Shown here piece after piece: positions 16,636 to 27,864 of a DNA stretch of 64,000 nucleotides. The number at the start of each line of letters is the position of its first letter. Within the stretch, counting starts at the first letter, position 1. The notes under the pieces were generated by a model. It was not told the DNA's origin. It worked only from the letters and a program-made list of their open reading frames with translations, and made no database searches. Where the stretch lies: the NCBI GenBank assembly GCA_027923965.1, contig AP026969.1, positions 868,001 through 932,000 of the forward strand. The letters run 5' to 3'. A program made the position numbers and the translations under genes. This stretch comes from Comamonadaceae bacterium OS-1 (GTDB taxonomy: Bacteria; Pseudomonadota; Gammaproteobacteria; Burkholderiales; Burkholderiaceae_C).

Positions 16636-18933
16636 GTGTTTGCCCCTCCTTCCGTCACCACGCCCACCTTCACCCGCCTGCGCATGGCTTTGCTGCTGCT
16701 GTGGGCGCTGCTGTCGTTTGGCGTGGTGTTTTTTGCGCGCGACCTGACCTGGGTGGTGGCGGGCTGGCCGCTGAATTACTGGTTTTGCGCCCAGGGCGTG
16801 GTGCTGTGCTACCTGCTGATCGTGGCGGTGTACGCTTGGCGCCGCCGCCATGACGGTGCCGATGCCGAGCCCGGCCAGGTGCTGCCGTCGCGCCGCCGCC
16901 TGCACCGTAACTTCGGGCTGTACGTGGTCTGCCTGCTGGCGTTTCTGGGGCTGATGGCCTGGGCCGAAAGCCGGGGCATGTCGCGCTACTGGATCGGCGG
17001 CATCTTTTTGTTTGCCACCTTTGCGCTGTACGCCAGCATCGGCATCTACTGCCGTACTTCCGACCCGGCCGAATACTACGTGGCCGGGCGGCGCATTCCG
17101 CCCATCTACAACGGCATGGCCACGGCGGCCGACTGGATGAGCGCGGCCTCCTTCATCAGCCTGGCCGGGGGCTTGTACCTGAACGGGTTTTCCGGCTCCA
17201 ACGGCCAGCCCGGCGGCCTAGCCTACATCATGGGCTGGACCGGCGGCTTTTGCCTGGTGGGCCTGCTGATTGCGCCGCGCCTGCGCCGCATGCAGCTCTA
17301 CACCGTGCCCGACTTTTTTGGCGTGCGCTATGGCGGGCGCTGGCCGCGCTGGATTGCCGCCGGGGCGGCGGTGCTGTGCTCGTTTACCTATGTGGTGGCG
17401 CAGATTTACGCCGTGGGGCTGATCACCTCGCGCCTGACCGGGGTGCAGTTCGAGATCGGCATCTTGCTGGGGCTGGGCGGGGTGCTGGTGTGCTCGTTTC
17501 TGGGCGGCATGCGGGCGGTGACCTGGACCCAGGTGGCGCAGTACGTGATTTTGATTCTGGCGTTTTTGATTCCGGTGTCATGGCTGGCCTACAAGCAATT
17601 GGGCAACCCGCTGGCCCCGCTGGAATACGGCCAACAGCTGCCGAAAATTGCGGTGCTGGAAAAGCAGCTCAGCGAGTCGCCGTCTGAGCGCGAAGTACAG
17701 GCCATCTACGCCCAGCGCGCCGCCCACTATGGCCGCATGCTGGAGGACGTGCCCCGCACCCTGGTGCGGGAGCGTGCCGCTGCGCAGGCCCGGCTGCGCC
17801 AGCTCCAAGCCGAACGGGCAGACCCGTCGGTGGTACGCAAGGCTGGGCGCGAGCTGGCGGCTTTGCCCAAAGACGAGGCCACCGCCCGCGAGCTCTGGAG
17901 CCACGCCCGGCAAGACAACCTGGAGCGCGCCCAGCCGCTGGCGGGTATGTCGCCCCACGCCCAGGTTTTTAACGGCAACCCGGAGGGCGCCGCCGCCGAG
18001 CGCGAGAGTTTCAACAGCTCGCGGTTGAACTTTCTGGCCCTGATTTTTTGTCTGATGACCGGCACCGCCGCGTTGCCGCACCTGCTGACGCGCTACTACA
18101 CCACGCCCTCGGTCGCCGAGGCCCGTAGTTCGGTGGCCTGGTCGCTGTTTTTTATCGCCCTGCTGTACCTGGCTGCGCCCGCGCTGGCGGTGCTGGTGAA
18201 GTTTGAGGTGATGAGCCAGTTGGTCGGCCAAAGCTTTGACACTTTGCCTACCTGGATTGCGCAGTGGGCGCAGGTCGATCCGGCGCTGCTGCAAGTCACC
18301 GATGTGAATGGCGACCACATCCTCCAGTTTGCCGAGCTGCGCCTGGGTGCCGACCTGGTGATGCTGGCCACGCCCGAGCTGGGCGGCTTGCCCTACGTGG
18401 TGTCGGGGCTGGTGGCGGCGGGCGGCCTGGCGGCGGCCCTGTCCACCGCCGATGGCCTGCTGCTGACCATGGGCAACGCGCTGGCCCATGACCTGTATTT
18501 CCGCGGTGCGCGGGATAAATACGACCCCATGGTGCGGGTGCTGCTGTCCAAATTTGCGTTGTTGCTGCTGGCTCTGGCGGCGGCCTATGTGGCGGCGCAA
18601 AAGCCTGCGGACATTCTGGCGCTGGTGTCGGCCTCGTTCTCGCTGGCGGCGGCGGCGTTTTTCCCGGCCATGGTGGCGGGCCTGTTCTGGCAGCGCACCA
18701 CGCGCCGCGCCGCCGTGGCGGGCATGCTCACCGGCCTGGGCGTAACGCTGTGGTACATGCTGGCCAATGTGCCCGTGGTGCGTGGTTGGCTGGGCTGGGG
18801 CGGGTCGGGGCTGTGGTGGGGCATACAGCCGATCTCCGCCGGGGTATTTGGCCTGCCTGCGGGCGCGCTGGTGGTGTGGCTTATGAGTCTTTTGCAGCCC
18901 GAGCCTGTGCTGGTCCCCGAACCCGGGCTATAA
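16636..18933 (+). CDS. Sodium:solute symporter fused to its DUF4212 small subunit
   Basis: 765 residues. Residues about 12-75 match DUF4212 ([27 protein letters not shown]-type segment [13 protein letters not shown]), which is normally a separate small protein. The rest is the large SSS-family subunit (about 13 membrane segments) of the VC_2705/acetate-permease-like type, with [21 protein letters not shown] hydrophilic segment of about 90 residues (about 335-425), Arg/Glu/Ala-rich and probably helical, splits two membrane segments. The start is GTG at 16636. It probably takes up a carboxylate such as acetate with Na+. Confidence 0.85.
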   Translation: MFAPPSVTTPTFTRLRMALLLLWALLSFGVVFFARDLTWVVAGWPLNYWFCAQGVVLCYLLIVAVYAWRRRHDGADAEPGQVLPSRRRLHRNFGLYVVCLLAFLGLMAWAESRGMSRYWIGGIFLFATFALYASIGIYCRTSDPAEYYVAGRRIPPIYNGMATAADWMSAASFISLAGGLYLNGFSGSNGQPGGLAYIMGWTGGFCLVGLLIAPRLRRMQLYTVPDFFGVRYGGRWPRWIAAGAAVLCSFTYVVAQIYAVGLITSRLTGVQFEIGILLGLGGVLVCSFLGGMRAVTWTQVAQYVILILAFLIPVSWLAYKQLGNPLAPLEYGQQLPKIAVLEKQLSESPSEREVQAIYAQRAAHYGRMLEDVPRTLVRERAAAQARLRQLQAERADPSVVRKAGRELAALPKDEATARELWSHARQDNLERAQPLAGMSPHAQVFNGNPEGAAAERESFNSSRLNFLALIFCLMTGTAALPHLLTRYYTTPSVAEARSSVAWSLFFIALLYLAAPALAVLVKFEVMSQLVGQSFDTLPTWIAQWAQVDPALLQVTDVNGDHILQFAELRLGADLVMLATPELGGLPYVVSGLVAAGGLAAALSTADGLLLTMGNALAHDLYFRGARDKYDPMVRVLLSKFALLLLALAAAYVAAQKPADILALVSASFSLAAAAFFPAMVAGLFWQRTTRRAAVAGMLTGLGVTLWYMLANVPVVRGWLGWGGSGLWWGIQPISAGVFGLPAGALVVWLMSLLQPEPVLVPEPGL

Positions 18934-18934
18934 T
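18929..18934 (+). promoter_or_regulatory. Possible -10 box for the rpsF operon
   Basis: TATAAT directly after a GC-rich stretch, 67 bp before the rpsF start and overlapping the stop codon of the symporter gene. No good -35 box lies 17 bp upstream, so the promoter call is tentative. Confidence 0.4.
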
Positions 18935-19000
18935 CATTGGCTTTGCCCTTGCTACACCACTACAGACGCAGTGGGTGGCTTCACATCCTTAAGGAGAAAT

Positions 19001-19369
19001 ATGCGTCATTACGAAATCATTTTGATGATCCACCCGGATCAGAGCGAACAGGTTCCAGCCATGCTGGAGCGCTACAAAGGCATGATCGTTGCCGGTGGCG
19101 GCAAGATCCATCGCGTGGAAGACTGGGGCCGCCGTCAACTGGTGTACCTGATCAACAAGCTGGCCAAGGCCCACTACCTGTGCGTCAACATCGAAGCAGA
19201 CCAAGCCATCATGGCTGAACTGGAACACGCGTTCAAGTTCAACGATGCCGTGCTGCGCCACCTGACCGTGGTGATGAAGAAGGCTGAAACCGGCCCTTCG
19301 TCGATGATGAAGACCGTCGAGCGCGAAGAAGCGCGCAAGACCCAGCAAGCCGAGTACGCAGCCCACTAA
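19001..19369 (+). CDS. rpsF: 30S ribosomal protein S6
   Basis: 122 residues starting [20 protein letters not shown], the typical S6 start, with the [17 protein letters not shown] segment characteristic of S6. AAGGAG lies just before the ATG at 19001. It is the first gene of the conserved S6-PriB-S18-L9 operon and binds the central domain of 16S rRNA with S18. Confidence 0.98.
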   Translation: MRHYEIILMIHPDQSEQVPAMLERYKGMIVAGGGKIHRVEDWGRRQLVYLINKLAKAHYLCVNIEADQAIMAELEHAFKFNDAVLRHLTVVMKKAETGPSSMMKTVEREEARKTQQAEYAAH

Positions 19370-19402
19370 CGTGGTGCTTGCTGAACGGAGTTCCCACACG
19401 GA

Positions 19403-19690
19403 GTGAACCACGTTGTTTTGACGGCCTGTCTTGCAGAAGTTAAAAACCTGCGCTACACGCCCGCCGGACTGCCCGCCCTGGATATGGTGCTCGAACACGA
19501 GTCCAGTCTGGAACAAGCAGGCGTTGTTAGGCAAATCAAAGCAGCCGTAAAGGCCATCGCCTTTGGCGCAATCGCCGAGCGAATCCAGCAGCAGCCCTTG
19601 GGCAGCGTCTGGCAATTCACCGGTTTTTTAGCCTCCCCCCGACTGGGCAAGAACCCCGTACTTCATATTCAAGATTTTCAAACAGATTAA
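19403..19690 (+). CDS. priB: Primosomal replication protein N (PriB)
   Basis: 95 residues starting with GTG ([20 protein letters not shown]). The whole protein is a single OB fold that binds single-stranded DNA and helps PriA restart stalled forks. The position between rpsF and rpsR is the conserved one in betaproteobacteria and supports the GTG start. Confidence 0.95.
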   Translation: MNHVVLTACLAEVKNLRYTPAGLPALDMVLEHESSLEQAGVVRQIKAAVKAIAFGAIAERIQQQPLGSVWQFTGFLASPRLGKNPVLHIQDFQTD

Positions 19691-19704
19691 ATCAGGAGTC
19701 CATC

Positions 19705-19989
19705 ATGGCCGGACCAAAACGTTTCAATAACAAAGACAAGCGCCCCAAGCGCAACACCCAGTCCCTGCTGTTCAAGCGCAAGCGCTTTTGCCGCTTCACC
19801 GTGACCGGTGTGGAACAGATCGACTACAAAGACATCGACACGCTGCGCGATTTCATCGCTGAAAACGGCAAGATCATCCCCGCACGCCTGACCGGCACGC
19901 GCGCGATTTTCCAGCGCCAGCTCAACACCGCTATCAAGCGTGCGCGTTTCCTCGCCATGCTGCCGTACAGCGACCAGCACCGCATCTAA
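19705..19989 (+). CDS. rpsR: 30S ribosomal protein S18
   Basis: 94 residues, with [19 protein letters not shown] and FITENGKI-type sequence ([16 protein letters not shown]) diagnostic of S18. AGGAG lies 6-7 bp before the ATG. It is located 14 bp after priB in the conserved operon. Confidence 0.98.
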   Translation: MAGPKRFNNKDKRPKRNTQSLLFKRKRFCRFTVTGVEQIDYKDIDTLRDFIAENGKIIPARLTGTRAIFQRQLNTAIKRARFLAMLPYSDQHRI

Positions 19990-20001
19990 GGAAGTACGAA
20001 C

Positions 20002-20454
20002 ATGCAAATCATCCTGCTCGACAAGGTTTTGAACCTTGGCAACCTCGGCGACATCGTCAAGGTCAAAGACGGCTACGCCCGTAACTTCTTGATCCCCACC
20101 GGTCGTGCCCGTCGCGCTACCGAAAAGGCCAAGCAAGAATTCGAAGCCAAGCGCGTCGAACTCGAAAAAGCCGCTGCTGCCAAGCTGGGCGCGTCGCAAG
20201 TCATGGGCGAAAAGCTCGCTGGCTCGACCATCAAGCTGACGCAAAAAGCCGGTGTGGACGGCCGCCTGTTTGGCTCCGTGACCAATGCCGACATCGCAGA
20301 AGAACTGAGCAAGCAAGGTTACAAAGTCTCCAAAGCCCAGATCCGCCTGCCCAACGGCATGATCAAGACCACCGGCGACAACACCGTTGCCGTGGCTTTG
20401 CACACCGACGTGGTTGTGGAAATTACCGTAGCTGTGTACGGCGAAACCGCTTAA
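20002..20454 (+). CDS. rplI: 50S ribosomal protein L9
   Basis: 150 residues, the standard L9 length. The N-terminal domain has [20 protein letters not shown] and [17 protein letters not shown] long helix links it to the C-terminal domain. It follows rpsR by 12 bp and is the last gene of the ribosomal block; a hairpin pair follows. Confidence 0.98.
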   Translation: MQIILLDKVLNLGNLGDIVKVKDGYARNFLIPTGRARRATEKAKQEFEAKRVELEKAAAAKLGASQVMGEKLAGSTIKLTQKAGVDGRLFGSVTNADIAEELSKQGYKVSKAQIRLPNGMIKTTGDNTVAVALHTDVVVEITVAVYGETA

Positions 20455-20466
20455 GTAACGTGGAAC

Positions 20467-20511
20467 AACTTTCATGGCTCGGGGTGCTCTGCACCCGAGT
20501 CCATGAAAGTT
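20467..20511. repeat. Large palindromic hairpin between rplI and dnaB
   Basis: AACTTTCATGG pairs with CCATGAAAGTT, and inside it TCGGGTGC-type arms pair around CTCT. There is no T tail. Together with the following terminator it forms a double-hairpin structure. Confidence 0.6.
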
Positions 20512-20528
20512 AGCGTTTCTCCGCAAGA

Positions 20529-20560
20529 GGCCGCCAGGGTGCAAATCCTGGCGGCCTTTT
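20529..20560 (+). terminator. Rho-independent terminator after rplI
   Basis: GGCCGCCAGG/CCTGGCGGCC perfect 10-bp stem around GTGCAAAT, followed by TTTT. It ends the ribosomal protein operon before dnaB. Confidence 0.88.
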
Positions 20561-20684
20561 ACATTGGGCCGTGGGTTATACAGGGTTGTCCCCAGGCTTA
20601 TCCACGCTTTGCCCCCAGACTTGTGCCTCGACGTTGCCGGGCCCGCCGCGTAGCATCCAGCCTCACCCTAGGAACCCACTCCCC

Positions 20685-22103
20685 ATGTCTGCCGTTTTCC
20701 CCGCTCTGGACGATTCCTATGGCCAGGACCGCCAAATTGCGCAGCTGCGCATCCCGCCGCACTCCATTGAGGCCGAATCCAGCGTGCTGGGCGGCCTGCT
20801 GCTGGACAACAACGCCTGGGACCGCGTGGGTGACCTGCTCAAGGACGATGACTTCTACCGCTACGAGCACCGGCTGATCTTTGCCGCCGTGCGCGAGCTG
20901 GTCAACGCCAGCAAACCGGCCGACGTGATCACGGTGTTCGAGCGGCTGCAAAGCATTGGCAAGTCGGAAGAAGTGGGCGGCCTGGCCTACCTGAACTCGC
21001 TGGCCCAGTACGTGCCCAGCGCCAGCAACATCCGCCGCTACGCCGAAATCGTGCGCGAGCGCGGCATTCTGCGCAAGCTGGTCACCGCCAGCGACGAGAT
21101 CGCCACCAACGCCTTCAACACCCAGGGCCGCCCGGTCGACAAGATCCTCGACGAGGCCGAGCAGAAGATCTTCAACATCGGCGAAGAGGGCGCACGCAAC
21201 AAGCAGGGCTTCCAGGCCATGGAAACCCTGGTGGTCGATCTGCTGGACCGCGTCCAGGAGATGGCCGACAACCAGAACGACGTGACCGGCGTGCCCACCG
21301 GTTTCTACGACCTGGACCGCATGACCTCCGGCCTGCAGCCCGGCGACATGATCGTGCTGGCCGCCCGCCCGTCCATGGGCAAGACCGCTTTCGCCATCAA
21401 CATCGCCGAGCACGTGGCCCTGAAGGAGGGCCTGCCGGTGGCCGTGTTCTCCATGGAAATGGGCGCATCACAACTGGCCATCCGTATCGTGGGCTCGATT
21501 GGCCGCATCGACCAGGGCCATCTGCGCACCGGCAACCTCACCGACGACGAATGGCCGCGCCTGGCCGAGGCGGTGGAAAAGCTGCGCACCGTGTCGCTGC
21601 ACATCGACGAAAGCCCCGGCCTCACCCCCAGCGAGCTGCGCGCCAATGCCCGCCGCCTGGCGCGCCAGTGCGGCAAGCTGGGCCTGATCGTGGTCGATTA
21701 CCTGCAGCTGATGAGCGGCTCCGGCAGCGGCGGCAGTGGCGACAACCGCGCCACCGAGCTGGGTGAAATCTCCCGGGGCCTGAAGATGCTGGCCCGCGAG
21801 CTGCAATGCCCGGTGATTGCCCTGTCGCAGCTCAACCGCAGCGTGGAGCAGCGCCCCGACAAACGCCCCATGATGAGCGATTTGCGCGAGTCCGGCGCCA
21901 TCGAGCAGGATGCCGACATCATCATGTTCATCTACCGCGATGAGTACTACACCAAGGACGCGTGCAAGGAACCCGGCGTGGCCGAGATCATCATCGCCAA
22001 GCAACGGAACGGCCCCACCGGTACGGTGAAGCTGGCCTTCCTGCGCAACATCACCAAGTTTGAAAGCCTGGCCAGCGGCTACGGCAGTGGCGGAGATTAT
22101 TGA
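20685..22103 (+). CDS. dnaB: Replicative DNA helicase DnaB
   Basis: 472 residues. The N-terminal domain begins about residue 24 ([20 protein letters not shown]). The RecA-like helicase domain has the Walker A motif [11 protein letters not shown] with Lys233, DnaB motif [14 protein letters not shown], and [24 protein letters not shown]. The hexameric ring unwinds DNA at the fork. I chose the ATG at 20685, which gives the standard N-terminus. The PLP-enzyme gene starts over its stop codon. Confidence 0.97.
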   Translation: MSAVFPALDDSYGQDRQIAQLRIPPHSIEAESSVLGGLLLDNNAWDRVGDLLKDDDFYRYEHRLIFAAVRELVNASKPADVITVFERLQSIGKSEEVGGLAYLNSLAQYVPSASNIRRYAEIVRERGILRKLVTASDEIATNAFNTQGRPVDKILDEAEQKIFNIGEEGARNKQGFQAMETLVVDLLDRVQEMADNQNDVTGVPTGFYDLDRMTSGLQPGDMIVLAARPSMGKTAFAINIAEHVALKEGLPVAVFSMEMGASQLAIRIVGSIGRIDQGHLRTGNLTDDEWPRLAEAVEKLRTVSLHIDESPGLTPSELRANARRLARQCGKLGLIVVDYLQLMSGSGSGGSGDNRATELGEISRGLKMLARELQCPVIALSQLNRSVEQRPDKRPMMSDLRESGAIEQDADIIMFIYRDEYYTKDACKEPGVAEIIIAKQRNGPTGTVKLAFLRNITKFESLASGYGSGGDY

Positions 22104-22105
22104 AA

Positions 22106-23044
22106 ATGGATCGCTCTGATATTGATAGCTGCTCACGCTTATTCAATAAGCACGGAGGGCACTTTTTACGTACAACCCCGTTGTGGAAGCTTTCCGGCGC
22201 AGCGCTGGGTGTGGACTGCGCCGAAGTCTGGCTCAAGCTGGAGCACCTGCAGGTCGGCGGCAGCTTCAAGGCCCGCGGCATGCTCAACCGCCTGCTGGCC
22301 AACCCCATTCCCGCCGCGGGTGTGGTCATCGCCTCGGGCGGCAACGCCGGCATCGCCACCGCCGCTGCCGCCCAGGCCCTGGGCGTGCGCTGCGAAGTGT
22401 TTGTGCCCACCAGCTCGCCCGAGGCCAAGCGCGCCCGTCTGCGCGACCTGGGTGCCGAGGTGGTGGTCACTGGCGCGGCCTACGCCCAGGCTTTTGAGGC
22501 CTGCATGGCCCGCCAGCAGGCCACCGGCGCGCTGCTGACCCACGCCTACGACCAGCCCGAAGTGCTGGCCGGTGCGGGCACGTTGGCCGCCGAGATCGAA
22601 GCCCAGGGCGGCGTGCCCGACAGCGTGCTGGTCAGCGTGGGCGGTGGCGGCTTGATCGGCGGTATTGCCGCCTGGTTCGAACAGCGTAGCCGCGTGGTCG
22701 CGCTGGAGCCCGAACGCGCGCCCACCCTGCACAGCGCCCGCCAGGCCGGGGAACCGGTGGATGTGGCCGTGGGCGGCATCGCTGCCGACTCGCTGGGGGC
22801 CAAGCGCATCGGCCAACTCGGCTGGGAAGTCACCCAGCGCCACGTGCAAGATGCCCTGCTGCTGAGCGACGAGGCTATTCTTGCGGCCCAACGCTGGCTG
22901 TGGAAAGAGCTGCGCCTGGCAGTGGAGCCCGGCGCGGCCCTGGGGCTGGCGGCTCTGCAAACCGGCGCGTACCGGCCCCGTGCCGATGAGAAAGTCGCGT
23001 TGATTTTGTGCGGCGGCAACGTCGATCCTTCCACTTTGGCTTGA
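22106..23044 (+). CDS. PLP-dependent threonine/serine dehydratase-like enzyme
   Basis: 312 residues of the fold-type II PLP family. GGSFKARG carries the PLP lysine (Lys55), SGGNAGIATA is the phosphate/substrate loop, VSVGGGGLIGG is the phosphate-binding glycine loop, and LCGGN is near the end. It probably deaminates threonine or serine, but racemase or similar activity cannot be excluded. The ATG at 22106 is 2 bp past the dnaB stop; TTG at 22100 would overlap that stop. The first 20 codons fall in a dispersed palindrome copy (22119-22170), so the N-terminus is not the usual family sequence. Confidence 0.87.
   Translation: MDRSDIDSCSRLFNKHGGHFLRTTPLWKLSGAALGVDCAEVWLKLEHLQVGGSFKARGMLNRLLANPIPAAGVVIASGGNAGIATAAAAQALGVRCEVFVPTSSPEAKRARLRDLGAEVVVTGAAYAQAFEACMARQQATGALLTHAYDQPEVLAGAGTLAAEIEAQGGVPDSVLVSVGGGGLIGGIAAWFEQRSRVVALEPERAPTLHSARQAGEPVDVAVGGIAADSLGAKRIGQLGWEVTQRHVQDALLLSDEAILAAQRWLWKELRLAVEPGAALGLAALQTGAYRPRADEKVALILCGGNVDPSTLA
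22119..22170 (-). repeat. Dispersed palindromic repeat at the start of the PLP-enzyme gene, copy 6
   Basis: Reads ATATTGATAGCTGCTCACGC, then TTATTCAATAAGCACGG and a CACTTTTTAC end. It is the best-preserved copy, with the inner GCTTATTCAATAAGC palindrome intact. It lies within the 5' end of the coding region. Confidence 0.65.
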
Positions 23045-23204
23045 AGATAACCACACCCACCCAACTTTCGGTCAGAACGTACGCGACCCAAAAACACCGC
23101 AGAACTGGCTTTGCCAGGCTGCAGGTGTTGCCCCCTGCAAGGGGGTTGGCGGAAAGTGCGCAGCACTGGAGCCTGGGGGTGTGCCCAATTTCGCCTGAAT
23201 TTAG

Positions 23205-24533
<1,329 letters not shown>

Positions 24534-24582
24534 AAGCCGCGTTTTGGCCTGCTAGAATAGCGGGCGTTGCCTAACCGCAATT

Positions 24583-24670
24583 GGAAGAGTGGCAGAGTGG
24601 CCGAATGTACCTGACTCGAAATCAGGCGTACCGCAAGGTACCGTGGGTTCGAATCCCACCTCTTCCTCCA
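24583..24670 (+). tRNA. tRNA-Ser (anticodon CGA)
   Basis: 88 nt. The acceptor stem GGAAGAG pairs with CTCTTCC, and CCA is encoded at 24668-24670. The anticodon loop CTCGAAA sits on a CTGA/TCAG stem, giving anticodon CGA, which reads UCG. The long variable arm (GGCGTACC-type, with GTACCGCAAGGTAC pairing) is typical of serine tRNAs. GGTTCGAATCC is the T arm. Lower-GC accessory DNA begins shortly after it. Confidence 0.95.
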
Positions 24671-24681
24671 AGTATCCAGTA

Positions 24682-24710
24682 AAAAAGCGCCTTTTTAGGC
24701 GCTTTTTCTT
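24682..24710 (+). terminator. Rho-independent terminator after tRNA-Ser
   Basis: AAAAAGCGCC/GGCGCTTTTT perfect stem around TTTTTA, followed by a T-rich tail. It is the last element of backbone type before the island. Confidence 0.9.
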
Positions 24711-25191
24711 TGTTCCTACCATTGTTTCTACCAATGATGGATGCGGTTAAATGCCGTCTTTGAATAAAGCCAACTTTAGCTACGAAAACCGTTGGTCTGC
24801 CAGTGGCATGCCTAGAGAGTCAGTCACTCGGCTCGAGTTGCATTTCTCGTCAGAAATGTTGATGAGGCATTTTCTTTAAAAGCATGTATGTCTGCGTTTG
24901 CATACAGCCTTGGTCAATAGCCACCGTTTGCTTCAAACTACGGAAGGGAAACCTCAGACTGAACGCGGGTTGTACACCAAGTTTTGACGCACAGGGACTA
25001 TCGCCAGACCCTGGTGTCTAGGCCCGCGTGACTGCTTGACGGCATCAAGTTTAAAAATACGTGCAGTATTTGTGTCGACCGCATTGATGCACGTAGAGGT
25101 GACCAGGACAAATTTCCTGTACATCGTGCGCAGAAACTTGATATCCATCCATCGGCATGGAATCACGTGCTAGGCTGTAACAATAAGAATC
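24711..25191. other. Gene-free left margin of the accessory island
   Basis: About 480 bp of lower GC with no convincing gene. A leftward 70-codon frame at 24954-25166 has no recognisable product or ribosome site. No integrase fragment and no duplicate of the tRNA 3' end is visible. Confidence 0.4.
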
Positions 25192-27864
25192 ATGGGACGG
25201 TATATGGAAAAGAACGAATTTGATACTGCGGCTGTATTGGCATTAGCCTTGGGGCAACAGTTGCTCCAGTTTGTACCGGACTCTCAAGCGTTCACGCATC
25301 AAAGTGAACTATGGGTATTCGTAAATCGCCTACAAGTTAGGTCACCGGATGAGCTTAGGGCTGCGGCAGACATTCTTGACGCGACACTTCCACCCAATGT
25401 TTTCGCAGTTCACTATGTGTTGATTCACTGGGAACCCGCCAATAACTCTCGAACAAACAAGGGCACCGGTGATTTGGAGCAGGTGTCGTTGCAGCTCGGC
25501 AAGTCAGCGGTCACGAAAGCTTTCGCGCTCCGCAAACTTCTTGATCTGCCCGCCACGTTCGACAGGTCGCAACAGGCCTTGATCGACGAAGCCTTATCAC
25601 CTCTCACGCTCTTGGGGGCGGAGCCTATTGATATGCAACTGATGGGCGCTGAAGACGAGTGTCATGCTAGCGCTGCTGAGAAACTTGCAAAACTAATTGA
25701 TGATCCCTCGAAAATGGGTGGCGGTCTAGTCTTCATTGAGGCCGAAGCTGGTAGGGGTAAAACGATTCTCCTCGCGTCACAAGCCCAGAAGATGCGAGAG
25801 CAATGGCAGGGCAAGCTCCCGATTTACATTCCGCTCCGTAAGCTTCCGCTCGAATCTGGCGTGGCCTGGGAGAGCATTACCCAGCTTATTGGTATCGTCG
25901 GTGAGGGCTCAGAGCGGCTGATTTATGCGGTGAAGTCTGGCCTTGTCACGCTCTTTCTTGACGGCATTGATGAAGTTTCCGGCCGCTATGACAAGAGCCT
26001 AATCCGTGATCTCTTGGCGATAATGACGGTGCGGTTGCACTCTAGTAAATCTGCAGTAGTTCTATCAGGACGCAAGACAGAGGCTCGTCACTTGAACGCT
26101 AAGGAGTGGAGTATCTTCAGCGTTGAGTTACCGGATTTAGAGGCCGATGGCTTTCGCACATATGTCGGAACTGTGGTTGACGGAGTTGTAAAACAACGTG
26201 CCGAGCCTGTGAAGGTCCCCGCGGAATATGTAAATCTCGTAGGTGAGCGTTTGGTAGATAACCAAGTCAAGCGTGAACGTGATGATATCGTTAAGTGGAT
26301 TATCGAAGTGCTCCCTGAGCTTGCACAGGAGCCATCTCTTTTTTTCGTACAGGGCTTAGCTGCAATTGCGATAGAACGTAGAACAGGCAACCGCGCGACA
26401 TTGCGGAGTCTTGAAGGTAAGCTTCATGTACCGCCCGTCGGGGATGTTTGCCTTATTGCAGCACTCTATGCATGTATGCGTGAGTGCACGAAGATCGATG
26501 TTGTTGCCAAAACCAAGTACACAGTAGAAGGACAAATGCTTGTTCTACAAGGCTTGGCAGCTATCGCGTCGGCTCCGACTTTGGCGAGCATTCCAACCCC
26601 GTATGAGCTGATCCCTGGTGCCTTCGGCGTAGACCCTGTGAATGCGCCCGAGGTCAATGTAGCCATCGTTCGACAAAACGCTAAGCACGCTCTGCTTTAC
26701 GCGACGGAGGCAGCCGGTGGATACCGTCCTCAGTTTTTGAGCGACTGGATCCGATGTTCGTTGTTGGCGCAAATCTTCAAGAGTAACCCGCCTGTTGGGA
26801 AACTTAATCGTGCGGAGATACTTAAGCTCGCCGCATCCGCCTCACGTGCGAAGTACACGTTCGAATTGCTCCTGCCGTCAATGGTGGAGGGTGGTTCAGT
26901 GAGCCTTGAGTTGCGCGATGCGTTGACTGCCGCCGTAGCCGATAACGTTGAAGCTGCAAGCGCTAATCAATGGGCACTGCGTGCCGCAGTAGGCGACGAG
27001 TGCTTTGGTGCTTCTGTGCAAAATCCATTGCCATTGGCGGAGATCACGGACGAGGAGTTTATCGGATTCATGATCGGCGATGAACTCAGTGGAAGTGATT
27101 TCTTGCTTGATGGGTCACTGTTTATTAATTCGTCCATCGACAACGCCCATTTAAATGGTGTCGCCATGAAAGGCGTAGTATTCACGAATTGCGAACTCTC
27201 CAAGTTTGAGCTCGCCGATTGTGAAGGGCCGATCACCTTTGAAGCCTGCACACTTAATGGCGTAGTCATCACCAATATCCGGTCGAATTTCAAACCAGCA
27301 TTGCAGTTCCGTAACTGCTCATTTCTAGGAATCGACAACGTCATCCGTCAATTCGAGCCTGCATTCAGTCAGAGTGAGTATGTACCTATTGCGGTGTTCC
27401 AGAACTGCTATATCGAAGCCGATCCAGGGAGCCTCATCAGCGGTGATTGGGCGGCGAACGAAGTACCCCTGAGCGGTATCACCTATAAGGACAAGGCCCC
27501 ATTGGTCAGCCGAGGCGAGGCTTGTTTGCGACGCGCGCTTCGGGCCTTCTTCCCCTCTCATATTGGGCCTAGTAGCGCACTTCAGGCGCGCAAGTACATC
27601 CGTCTCTCTGCATTGGGCCGCGGCAGTATGCCATCTGGCTCACCCGGTCAGGAACAACTACAGCAGATTTTCGAGAGCGTCGGGTTTAGTACTGGAGGTC
27701 GTTCGGATCACCTGTATGGCCCATGGTCGGGGGTCGCCGGTGCTAGCACGGCCGGAATGGCCCTGCGCAATGAGCTGGTCGATTTTTTGCTTGATAGCGG
27801 TAATCAGGGGCAAATCGTTCAGCGCCTGATCCAGAAGATCGAGACTCACTTCACCACCTCATAA
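25192..27864 (+). CDS. Stand-alone NACHT-type STAND NTPase with pentapeptide-like segment; candidate antiphage NLR
   Basis: 890 residues. The NTPase core has Walker A EAEAGRGKT (183-191), the NACHT-style Walker B TLFLDGIDE (253-261) and a sensor-like VVLSGRKTEAR (289-299), followed by helical STAND-like sequence to about 600. Residues about 633-716 hold short repeats with alternating small hydrophobic, Asn, Asp and Cys residues (DGSLFINSSIDNAHLNGVAM), like a pentapeptide/beta-helix sensor. The N-terminal 170 residues, where an effector should lie, match no nuclease or TIR motif I know. The start may be ATG 25192 or 25204. GC is far below that of the backbone. Bacterial NACHT proteins in islands often confer phage defence by abortive infection; here that role is inference. 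Confidence 0.82.
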   Translation: MGRYMEKNEFDTAAVLALALGQQLLQFVPDSQAFTHQSELWVFVNRLQVRSPDELRAAADILDATLPPNVFAVHYVLIHWEPANNSRTNKGTGDLEQVSLQLGKSAVTKAFALRKLLDLPATFDRSQQALIDEALSPLTLLGAEPIDMQLMGAEDECHASAAEKLAKLIDDPSKMGGGLVFIEAEAGRGKTILLASQAQKMREQWQGKLPIYIPLRKLPLESGVAWESITQLIGIVGEGSERLIYAVKSGLVTLFLDGIDEVSGRYDKSLIRDLLAIMTVRLHSSKSAVVLSGRKTEARHLNAKEWSIFSVELPDLEADGFRTYVGTVVDGVVKQRAEPVKVPAEYVNLVGERLVDNQVKRERDDIVKWIIEVLPELAQEPSLFFVQGLAAIAIERRTGNRATLRSLEGKLHVPPVGDVCLIAALYACMRECTKIDVVAKTKYTVEGQMLVLQGLAAIASAPTLASIPTPYELIPGAFGVDPVNAPEVNVAIVRQNAKHALLYATEAAGGYRPQFLSDWIRCSLLAQIFKSNPPVGKLNRAEILKLAASASRAKYTFELLLPSMVEGGSVSLELRDALTAAVADNVEAASANQWALRAAVGDECFGASVQNPLPLAEITDEEFIGFMIGDELSGSDFLLDGSLFINSSIDNAHLNGVAMKGVVFTNCELSKFELADCEGPITFEACTLNGVVITNIRSNFKPALQFRNCSFLGIDNVIRQFEPAFSQSEYVPIAVFQNCYIEADPGSLISGDWAANEVPLSGITYKDKAPLVSRGEACLRRALRAFFPSHIGPSSALQARKYIRLSALGRGSMPSGSPGQEQLQQIFESVGFSTGGRSDHLYGPWSGVAGASTAGMALRNELVDFLLDSGNQGQIVQRLIQKIETHFTTS

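Noticed and set aside
24552..24734. A 60-codon minus-strand frame over tRNA-Ser
   Set aside because: It is the common false product from reading a tRNA gene backward.
24954..25166. A 70-codon minus-strand frame before the NACHT gene
   Set aside because: No ribosome site, no domain and no partner gene support it.
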